A program made the position numbers and the translations under genes. Below are positions 35,215 through 42,606 of a stretch of 64,000 nt of DNA, one piece after another; positions within the stretch are counted from its first letter, which is position 1, and every line of letters starts with the position of its first letter. Under the pieces are notes generated by a model. That model saw only the letters and a list, made by a program, of their open reading frames with translations, made no database searches and was not told where the DNA came from. Source of the stretch: Janthinobacterium sp. 61 (GTDB lineage Bacteria > Pseudomonadota > Gammaproteobacteria > Burkholderiales > Burkholderiaceae_D); assembly GCF_002846335.1 (NCBI RefSeq), contig NZ_PJMQ01000001.1, positions 1,054,001 through 1,118,000 on the forward strand, written 5' to 3'.

Positions 35215-35685
35215 TCAGCTGACAGCAAATAATTCGGTGTTGCCGAACCCCAGTTCATAGTTCAGCAAGGAAATGACGCTTGGCTTGATGCGCAGGAAGA
35301 CGAGGCCAGGCCACGGCGCGGCCGTGTTGGCCCCCATGACGTCGCGCAGTTGGGGAAAGCGAAACAGCATCAGGTCGGCCACCTGCTCGTTTTCGCTGGC
35401 ATTGTCGACCAGGGTTGCCGTGCCCGCCATGGAAAGGCCGCGGATATGCTGCCAGTCATGGTACGGGGGCGTAATGGCCAGAGAGACCTTGTCGTGCTGC
35501 CGGATATTATGCGCTTTCTGGCTGTTCAGGCCGATGCTGCAATACAGCGTCAGGTCGTCGTGCACGTAACTGACCACCGTCGTCTGAGGGTAGCCATCCG
35601 GACGCACGGTGGCCAGGGCCATGTCCGGCGTGGCTGCGAGTATATCGGCAATGAACTGGCGATGGGATGAGTCCAGCGGCATCAT
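35215..35685 (-). CDS. Pyridoxamine 5'-phosphate oxidase-family FMN-binding protein
   Basis: GGAG precedes the MMPLDSSHRQF start. The 156-residue protein has the split-barrel pattern ATPDMALATVRPDGYPQTTVVSYVHDD, LYCSIGLNSQKAHNIRQHDKVSLAI and GLSMAGTATLV. It is a general FMN/F420-type flavin reductase fold; the substrate cannot be told. No FNR-like site was recognised in front of it. Confidence 0.82.
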   Translation of the reverse strand: MMPLDSSHRQFIADILAATPDMALATVRPDGYPQTTVVSYVHDDLTLYCSIGLNSQKAHNIRQHDKVSLAITPPYHDWQHIRGLSMAGTATLVDNASENEQVADLMLFRFPQLRDVMGANTAAPWPGLVFLRIKPSVISLLNYELGFGNTELFAVS

Positions 35686-36093
35686 GATGGCTCCTTGACG
35701 CAATGCACGGTGGGCGCACTGGGCCCGGACTTTGATAGTAGTAAGTTGCACGGTGTTTGGCAAGGCGCCAGATCATGTGCCTGCGATGTTGCCCGGCCGG
35801 CGTGCCGCAGACGCCAGCGACTTTGTAGCGTTAATGTGATATGCCTAAAATTGCCAGGAAGGCAACGTTATCGCGACGCGCTACAGTGGACGGGTGGCGG
35901 CGCGAACATGCTGCTCAGACTACATCAAGGTGCGGCAGCCATGACTCAGCGTAATCGCAAACGGCAGGCGCGTATCGAGCAACTGGAGCAGGAGCCGGGA
36001 CACGATGGGCGGCAGCGGGAAACCGTAGCGCCATGCGCACTGAAGGGCTGCCGAATCCTCGATGCCGGTGTCCCGCCCATATGGGCGGACGCT
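35686..36093. other. Gene-poor 400-bp stretch with a 16-bp palindrome
   Basis: No convincing gene is visible; a short basic frame from ATG 35941 lacks support. CCGCCCATATGGGCGG at 36072-36087 is a perfect palindrome just after the BON gene and may end its transcript, though no T run follows. Confidence 0.4.
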
Positions 36094-36738
36094 TCAGTTG
36101 CCAACCTGAAGCTGGTTCGTGACGGCAGTGATGCCAGGCGCCATCCAGGCCGCGCGCTCGACCTCGTCGCGTTCAGTCCAGGAACGTACCTTGCCGCTCA
36201 GGATGACCGCATCGCCATCCGCCTCGACCTTGATGCCGCTGGCCTCGATCAGGGCGCTGCGCTTGAGGGCTGCCTGGATGCGCGCCTTGATATCGGCCGG
36301 GATGGCCTTGTGGCTGATATCGATGGCGCTCTCGATGCTGCGTATGCCATGGACATGGCGCAGTGCCAGCTGGGCGTGCTCGCGCTGGTAGTTCCAGTCA
36401 ACCGTGCCTTCCAGCCTGACATGGCCATGCTCGACGATGACCTTGATCGTTTTTGACGACACGGGCAGTTGCAGTGCGATGGCGGCGATGGCATCGTGGG
36501 CAATTTCCGCGTCCAGCCGCGAGTGGGGGCGCACCTCGATGTCATTGGCCACGCCCAGCACGCCAGCGAGGCATTGCGCGTCGCGCTCGGCGTGCAGCTT
36601 GTGGCTGTAGGCATGCACAAAGCCCGACAGCGTGACGACACGGTCGTTGACCGAGACGCCGATGTGGCTGGGATTAATGCGTGCATCCCACAGTAATTCC
36701 TGTTCGACTTGCGCCTTGATGTCGTTGTCGGTGATCAT
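36094..36738 (-). CDS. Triple BON-domain protein
   Basis: I start at MITDNDIKAQVEQELLWD, preceded by GGGAGC. The 214-residue cytoplasmic protein holds three BON domains (residues ~5-70, 80-145, 150-212), each with the V-x-L-x-G core: DRVVTLSGFVHAYS, GHVRLEGTVDWNYQ and DAVILSGKVRSWTER. BON proteins bind phospholipid or act in stress protection. It follows the tandem USP gene in the same direction. Confidence 0.9.
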   Translation of the reverse strand: MITDNDIKAQVEQELLWDARINPSHIGVSVNDRVVTLSGFVHAYSHKLHAERDAQCLAGVLGVANDIEVRPHSRLDAEIAHDAIAAIALQLPVSSKTIKVIVEHGHVRLEGTVDWNYQREHAQLALRHVHGIRSIESAIDISHKAIPADIKARIQAALKRSALIEASGIKVEADGDAVILSGKVRSWTERDEVERAAWMAPGITAVTNQLQVGN

Positions 36739-36823
36739 GAGTGTGCTCCCTGGAGGATGAAAAGGCGCTTGCTGCCTGCGCCTCGGCATCAGCAGTGCGC
36801 AAGCGGCCGGGCGGCGACGCCGC

Positions 36824-37663
36824 TCAATGGCCCAGCAATACCGGCAAGCGTGACTGGCTCAGCAGGCTTTGCGTCGTCCCGCCGAGCACCCATTCCTGGA
36901 AGCGGCTGCGGCCGAAAGCCCCTGCCACAATCAGGTCCGCGCCGCTCTCCTGGGCCAGGCGGCACAATGCCGTACCGCATTCTTCGGTGGTTTCGCTGCG
37001 AATGACTTCCGCCCGCACGCCATGGCGCACCAGGTAGGTGGCCAGGTCGGCTCCTGGCTCCTGCCCATGCTGCGCATAATGCTGGCGCGGGTTCAGGACG
37101 ACGATTTGCACACGCTGCGCCCGACGCAGCAGCGGCAGCGCGCCAGCCACCGCGCGGCTGGCCTCGGCAGTGGCATTCCAGCCGATGACGATGGAGCGGC
37201 CGGGGATGGTCACCGGGCCATCGCCATCGGGTATGACCAGCAAGGGACGGGCGCTGTGCAGCGCGAGATACGCGGGCAGGCGGGTCGACCAGATGAGCGA
37301 CCGGTCGCTCAGGTCGCTCTGGCCCGTAATGAGCAGATCACAGTACAGCGATTGCAGTATCAGTGCGTCGGCCGCGCTGCTATCTTGAAAGCGGGTTTCG
37401 TACGAGGCGACGCCGAGCTGGCGGCAGCGCTCGTCGAAGCGGGCCAGCTGTTCCCGCGCCGCGTCGCGCAAGGGCTCGTGATCGATCGGCGGGGGCGGCG
37501 CCAGCGTTACCGCCCCGTAGACCAGGTAATCGAGTTGCGGCCCGCCGCTGGCCACAGTGCCTATCAAATGCGAGTCGGCTTCGCTGGCGAGTGCCGCCGC
37601 CACTTGCAGGCGCCGTTCGAAACCGGAAAACTGGTCGGCATACATCAGGATGGTTTTGTACAT
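36824..37663 (-). CDS. Tandem universal stress protein
   Basis: The 279-residue protein has two Usp domains. The C-terminal one shows the nucleotide-binding pattern VAGAFGRSRFQEWVLGGTTQSLL; the N-terminal one (MYKTILMYADQFSG, LLITGQSDLSD) is degenerate. Two FNR-like sites lie upstream in the divergent region. It probably forms an operon with the BON gene. Confidence 0.9.
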   Translation of the reverse strand: MYKTILMYADQFSGFERRLQVAAALASEADSHLIGTVASGGPQLDYLVYGAVTLAPPPPIDHEPLRDAAREQLARFDERCRQLGVASYETRFQDSSAADALILQSLYCDLLITGQSDLSDRSLIWSTRLPAYLALHSARPLLVIPDGDGPVTIPGRSIVIGWNATAEASRAVAGALPLLRRAQRVQIVVLNPRQHYAQHGQEPGADLATYLVRHGVRAEVIRSETTEECGTALCRLAQESGADLIVAGAFGRSRFQEWVLGGTTQSLLSQSRLPVLLGH

Positions 37664-37723
37664 GGTGGCCTCCAGAAAAGACTTACGATACGTGTTTCAG
37701 CCTTGCTTGTAATGAGCGCCAAC

Positions 37724-37796
37724 TGATCCAGGTCAAGCCAGCCATCAATTCATGGGTTTTGGGAACTGGCGCCGGGCAAGCAGTGATCCGGATCAT
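37724..37796. promoter_or_regulatory. Two FNR-like sites in divergent promoter region
   Basis: CTGATCCAGGTCAA (37724-37737) and GTGATCCGGATCAT (37783-37796) each depart from the consensus by two bases. They lie between the tandem USP gene and the BON-kinase gene. Confidence 0.45.
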
Positions 37797-37895
37797 GTTT
37801 TCTGGCGGAGTAGCCATGCTAGGATCACTGCCGGAAAGCTGATGCACAGCAAGAAGTGGCGGTTTGCCCGAAGCGTCTGGCCCCAGGAGGAAAGC

Positions 37896-40148
37896 ATGTT
37901 GACCGATGCTCAAGTCAAGCAAAATGTAGAGCATGAACTCAGCTTTGTTGCCCGGATAGGGCCGCCTTCCATCGTGGTGTCCGTCAATCACGGTGTCGTC
38001 GCCTTGTCGGGACGCGTGCATTGTTTTCCCGATAAGATGCGGGCCGGGCGCTGTGCCGCAGGCATGGCCGGGGTGGCTGGCGTGCTCAATAACATCGAGG
38101 TGGCGCTGTTGGGCGAGAAGCGCCCGGATGCGGACCTGGCGCGCGCGGCGGTGGCGGCCGTCAAGGCGCAATTTCCCAGCTCCGCCGACGCCATCGCGGT
38201 GCTGGTACAGCACGGCATGCTGCGGCTCGAAGGGACGCTGTGCTGGAACTATCAGCGCAAGCGGGCCGAGGAAGCAGTGTATGCCTTGTGCGGGGTGCGC
38301 GGCGTCGAGAACCGCATTGCCCTGGCGCCCGCAGGCCCTTGCAGTGAAATACGATGGAAAAGACGGCTGCCTTCCCATGTCAATGGCGACATCCATGCTC
38401 TCCGGAAAAACCCGGCCGCGCAGGCCAACGCTGTGCGATTCGGCGACAAGGCAGCCAGGCAGACCGGTGTACTGCCCCTCGTCGCGCAGGGGCCGATGCA
38501 CATGCCGCAAAGCGAGCAGCAGTGGCCGGATAGCAGGCAAAGCCACGTGGAGGAGTACGAGGTTTTGCGGCAAACCAGGCTATTGCGCCGTCTGGCCCAT
38601 CGCCTCGACAGCGAAGGTGCGCCGGTGCAGGTCATCGTCACCGATATTTCACGCATCATGCTGGTGGGCGACCTGGCCTACAAGTTCAAGACGGCCCTGC
38701 ATCGCGACGTGCTCGATTACAGTACCCTGTCAGCGCGGCGGTATGCATGCGAGGAAGAGTTGCGCTTGAATCGGCGCCTGGCGCCGGAATTGTACCTGGG
38801 CTTGGCAAGCATTACCGGTACGCGGGCCTGTCCCGCCATCGACGGCGAGGGCCCGGTAATCGAGTACGCCGTGCGCATGCGTCGCTTTGAGCAGTCCGCC
38901 CTGTGGCAGGCGCGCTTGAATGCCGGCCAGTTAGGCGTGGATGAAGTCAGCGCTCTTGCGTTGTTGCTGGCGGATTTTCATGCGGGCGCTGCGCGGGCGA
39001 CACGCCAGTCGCCCTGGGGCAACGGTGCATTGATCGTTGCCCGCACCCACGAGGATGTGGCTGGCATTGCCGCCGTACTCGACGACACGCGCCAGCGAGC
39101 CATGCTCGACGAGATTGCTGCCTGGTTGACGCGGCAGGAGCAGGCCCTGGCGCCGCTGTTTACCCGCCGCAAGGCTGATGGCTGGGTGCGCGAATGCCAT
39201 GGTGATTTGCATTGCAGCAACATCCTGACCCTGGCCGGACAGGTTCGCGTGTTTGACGGCATTGAATTTAACACCGCATTGCGCTGGATCGACGTGGCGC
39301 AGGACCTGGCGTTTGCCTGGATGGACTTGCAATGCCAGGGCCGCCGCGGTCTGGCCGCCCGCTTGCTGAACAATTATCTGGAGCGTTGCGGTGACTACGG
39401 CAGCCTGGCGCTGCTGCCGTATTACCGGGTGCAGCGGGCACTGGTGCGCTGCAAGGTGTTCCTGTTGCGCTCCCGGGCTGGCAGCCGTGGACGCTCTGCG
39501 GCGTTGCTGCAGGCGCAGCGCTATCTGGCCTTCGCGCATGCGTGCATCGCACCGGCCTCGCCGGCGCTGCTGATCTCCTGCGGACTGGCCGGCAGCGGCA
39601 AGTCATGGCTGTGCAATGCGCTGGTCGAAGGGCTGGAGGCGGTGCGTATGCGCTCGGATGTCGAGCGCAAGCGCCTGTTTGCGGGGCCGGCCGCCACCGG
39701 CACCACAGCTTCGCCTGCGCAGGGAATGTATGACCAGGCCTGTAACGCAGCGACCTACCGGCGGCTGGCGCAGCTCGCACAGCAAGGGCTGGCGGCCGGC
39801 TTCGTGATGGTGGTGGACGCCACTTTCCTGGAGCGCCGCCGGCGCCTGGCCTTTCGCGCCTTGGCGCGCCGCAGCCAGGTGCCGTTCCTGCTGCTGCACG
39901 TCGATGCGCCGCTGCCCGTGCTGGCGTCCCGTCTGGCCTCCCGTGCGCGAGCCGGTACCGACCCATCCGATGCGGACATGGCCGTTCTCGCCGGCCAGAT
40001 CGAGCGCTGCGCCGGTCAAGGCTTGCGTCCGGACGAAGCGGCTGACGTCATCGAGATCGCCAACGGTCCCGAATTTGACGCCGCAGCGTTGGCGTTGCTG
40101 GTGGAACAGCTGCGCCAGGCCTTGCTGCGGCGCGCCGCAGCATACTAG
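37896..40148 (+). CDS. BON-BON / phosphotransferase / P-loop kinase fusion
   Basis: An AGGAGGAAA SD places the start at MLTDAQVKQNVEHELSF. The 750-residue protein has two BON domains (residues ~1-145, with GVVALSGRVH and GMLRLEGTLCWNYQ), a ~70-residue low-complexity linker, an aminoglycoside-phosphotransferase-like domain (ECHGDLHCSNIL at ~433, VFDGIEFN) and a C-terminal P-loop domain (GLAGSGKS at 563). The last two parts alone form a known APH/AAA pair of ~520 residues; the BON addition is unusual. The BON part is close to the neighbouring triple-BON protein, hinting at gene fusion. Confidence 0.85.
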   Translation: MLTDAQVKQNVEHELSFVARIGPPSIVVSVNHGVVALSGRVHCFPDKMRAGRCAAGMAGVAGVLNNIEVALLGEKRPDADLARAAVAAVKAQFPSSADAIAVLVQHGMLRLEGTLCWNYQRKRAEEAVYALCGVRGVENRIALAPAGPCSEIRWKRRLPSHVNGDIHALRKNPAAQANAVRFGDKAARQTGVLPLVAQGPMHMPQSEQQWPDSRQSHVEEYEVLRQTRLLRRLAHRLDSEGAPVQVIVTDISRIMLVGDLAYKFKTALHRDVLDYSTLSARRYACEEELRLNRRLAPELYLGLASITGTRACPAIDGEGPVIEYAVRMRRFEQSALWQARLNAGQLGVDEVSALALLLADFHAGAARATRQSPWGNGALIVARTHEDVAGIAAVLDDTRQRAMLDEIAAWLTRQEQALAPLFTRRKADGWVRECHGDLHCSNILTLAGQVRVFDGIEFNTALRWIDVAQDLAFAWMDLQCQGRRGLAARLLNNYLERCGDYGSLALLPYYRVQRALVRCKVFLLRSRAGSRGRSAALLQAQRYLAFAHACIAPASPALLISCGLAGSGKSWLCNALVEGLEAVRMRSDVERKRLFAGPAATGTTASPAQGMYDQACNAATYRRLAQLAQQGLAAGFVMVVDATFLERRRRLAFRALARRSQVPFLLLHVDAPLPVLASRLASRARAGTDPSDADMAVLAGQIERCAGQGLRPDEAADVIEIANGPEFDAAALALLVEQLRQALLRRAAAY

Positions 40149-40534
40149 CCGCATCGGAACACGACATGATCTGCCTCCACGGGAGCCGTGTGGTGTGAAC
40201 TGCTGAAGCGGCTCCGACGCCCATCCACTGCGACTTGACCCGGCGCCCACGGCCCGGAAGCGGTGCGCTGAACGCGAACAAGCGCCGGGGGGGCGGTTGA
40301 TCTACGCTCTGTTTGCGCAATGTCTCTTTTTAACTGTGGATACAGCAATATTCTTTTAATTTATTAAAAAGCAAAATTTCATATTAAAATTACTACTTGA
40401 TTGCCAGGGCTGTGCCAACTTGGCTAGTCACGAATCACTGACACGGTGATTTTTGCCGTTGTTATTTGTATGTTGATAGTCAGCTTGCGGCCGCCGCGAC
40501 AGCCTCCAAGCCCAGTATCGGACAAGGAGTGATG
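40149..40534 (+). other. AT-rich leader of the contractile cassette
   Basis: No gene is seen here. From about 40325 to 40400 the DNA is far more AT-rich than its surroundings (runs such as TTTTAATTTATTAAAAAGC), consistent with a promoter region of acquired DNA. An AAGGAG SD lies directly before the sheath start. Confidence 0.5.
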
Positions 40535-42106
40535 ATGCAATTGAAGACCCCCGGCGTGTATATCGTCGAGCAGGATGCATTTCCCAATACGGTCATCGAG
40601 GTGGCCACGGCAATACCGGTGTTTCTTGGCTACACCGAAAAGGCTGTCGATGGAGCGGTTCCCAAGGCTGGCATTCCCACCTGTGTAGGCTCGCTGCTGG
40701 ACTATGTGCGTATCTTCGGCGGCCCACCGGTGCCGAGGTTTTCGCTGGCCCCCAGCGTCGGCCAGGAGACCCTCACCGCCGCATTGGCGCAGCAGTTTTT
40801 CCTTTATCACGGTGTGAAGCTGTACTTCATGAACGGCGGCGGACCGGCCTACGTGCTATCGGTGGGAACTTTCGCCAGCGTCAAGGCTAATGGCATCCAG
40901 GCCTCGGATTTCATGCCGGAACCTGATCCCGCTAGTGATAGGGTAGCACCGTTCGATGCCTTGGAAAAAGTGCCGGAGGTGACGCTGATCGTGGCGCCAG
41001 ACAGCACCCTGCTCGATAGCGCAGACGATTGTTACAGGTTCTGGCAGGCGGCGCTCCAGCATTGCAGCACGATGCAAAGCCGCATGGCGCTGATCGACAT
41101 CCATGCCGGCGGCATGAAACGTAGCCATGACCCGGACGGTGATGTTATTTCCGGCAAGAACGATGGTTTTCGCGAGAAAATCGGCAGCAATTTCCTCAAT
41201 TACGGCGCAGCCTATTATCCGTGGCTTAATTTTGATGTCGTTGACGCAGGCAGCATTAGCTACGACAACCTGACAGACGCAGGGCTGGCGGTGCTGGCTG
41301 ACGCGCTCAAGGGCGAACTGGCGGCGATGAAGCCGCAACCCTCCGCGCAGATGCAAGTCCGCATGAGCACCCTGTATGCCGCCATCCGACTGCGGCTGCC
41401 TGCCGACACCGCTCCGCTGCCAGCCGGCACGGAAAGCCGCACGGCGGTCATCGCGCGCGGCCATCAGCAGCTCATGCAGGTGAGTTCCCTGTACCAGCGC
41501 GTGGCGGCCGACATGCTGACGCTGGCCAACCAACTGCCGCCTGCCTGTGCCATGGCTGGCGTGTACGCGCAGACGGATGCAAACAGGGGCGTGTGGATGG
41601 CGCCGGCGAACACCAGCATCGTGGGGGCGGTCTCGCCGATGGTGGATATCTCGCAGGACGACCAGGAGGATCTGAACATGCCGCTCGACGGACGGGCGGT
41701 CAACGCGATCCGCACCATTCCCACGCGTGGCCTGGTGGTGTGGGGCGCCCGCACGCTCGATGGCAATAGCGACGACTGGCGCTACATCAATGTGCGGCGC
41801 ACGCTGCTCATGATGGAGCAATCGATCAAGAACGCGATGCTCGCCTATATCTTCGCGCCCAACGTGGCTACCACCTGGGTGGCGGTGCAGAACATGATTT
41901 CCAACTTCCTGATCAACTTGTGGGCGCAGGGTGCGCTGGCCGGCGCCAAGGCGCAGGATGCGTTCAGCGTCCAGGTCGGTCTGAACAGCACCATGAGCAG
42001 CGACGATATCCTGAACGGCTATATGCGCGTGTCGGTACGCGTGGCATTGGTCCATCCGGACGAATTCATCGTGCTGACATTCCAGCAGCAACAGCCGGTT
42101 TCCTGA
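40535..42106 (+). CDS. Contractile tail sheath protein (eCIS/phage-like)
   Basis: Of two adjacent ATGs the second gives 5-base spacing from AAGGAG and the typical N-terminus MQLKTPGVYIVEQDAFPNTV. The 523-residue protein has the sheath signatures FLGYTEKA, ...FFLYHGVKLYFMNGGGPAYVLSVG, and the C-terminal RTLDGNSDDWRYINVRRTL and MIEQSIKNA-like block (MMEQSIKNAMLAYIFAPN). Such proteins form the contractile sheath of extracellular injection systems and phage tails. Only one sheath is present; larger eCIS loci often have more. Confidence 0.92.
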   Translation: MQLKTPGVYIVEQDAFPNTVIEVATAIPVFLGYTEKAVDGAVPKAGIPTCVGSLLDYVRIFGGPPVPRFSLAPSVGQETLTAALAQQFFLYHGVKLYFMNGGGPAYVLSVGTFASVKANGIQASDFMPEPDPASDRVAPFDALEKVPEVTLIVAPDSTLLDSADDCYRFWQAALQHCSTMQSRMALIDIHAGGMKRSHDPDGDVISGKNDGFREKIGSNFLNYGAAYYPWLNFDVVDAGSISYDNLTDAGLAVLADALKGELAAMKPQPSAQMQVRMSTLYAAIRLRLPADTAPLPAGTESRTAVIARGHQQLMQVSSLYQRVAADMLTLANQLPPACAMAGVYAQTDANRGVWMAPANTSIVGAVSPMVDISQDDQEDLNMPLDGRAVNAIRTIPTRGLVVWGARTLDGNSDDWRYINVRRTLLMMEQSIKNAMLAYIFAPNVATTWVAVQNMISNFLINLWAQGALAGAKAQDAFSVQVGLNSTMSSDDILNGYMRVSVRVALVHPDEFIVLTFQQQQPVS

Positions 42107-42126
42107 GCGCTTATTGAGGAGTCATT

Positions 42127-42606
42127 ATGATGGCAGGTGAAGCGCAAGACGCAGGCATATGGCCGTTGCCGAAGTTCCATTTTTCGGTGGACATCGGCGA
42201 CATGAAGGACCTGGCGTTCCAGGAAGTGAGCGGATTGGAGGCGGAGGCGCAGATCATCGAGTACCGCGCCGGCAACAGCAAGCAGTTCTCCGGCGTGAAG
42301 ATGCCCGGCATCGCCAAGTGCGGACATGTCACGCTGAAGAAAGGCGTTTTCGCCAGGGACAACAGCTTCTACGCCTGGTACGCGCAAATCTCGATGAGCC
42401 TGATCAAGCGGGTAACGATGGTGATCAGGCTGCTCGACGAGAAGGGCAACCCGACCATGGTCTGGACCTTGCAGAATGCCTGGCCTACCAAGGTCAGCGG
42501 CACCGACCTGAAAGCCGACGGCAACGAGGTGGCGGTCGAGACGCTGGAAGTCACCTACGAGAGCCTGGTCATTGCTGTTCCGCCGCCACCCGGGGGCGCC
42601 GCATGA
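42127..42606 (+). CDS. Tail tube protein (gp19/Afp1-5-like)
   Basis: GAGGAG precedes the start. The 159-residue protein has the tube fold features PLPKFHFSVDIGDMKDLAFQEVSGL, GVKMPGIAKCGHVTLKKGVF and AWPTKVSGTDLKADGNEVAVETLEVTYE. Hexameric rings of this protein stack into the inner tube. It overlaps the spike gene by ATGA and follows the sheath gene after 20 bases. Confidence 0.93.
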   Translation: MMAGEAQDAGIWPLPKFHFSVDIGDMKDLAFQEVSGLEAEAQIIEYRAGNSKQFSGVKMPGIAKCGHVTLKKGVFARDNSFYAWYAQISMSLIKRVTMVIRLLDEKGNPTMVWTLQNAWPTKVSGTDLKADGNEVAVETLEVTYESLVIAVPPPPGGAA

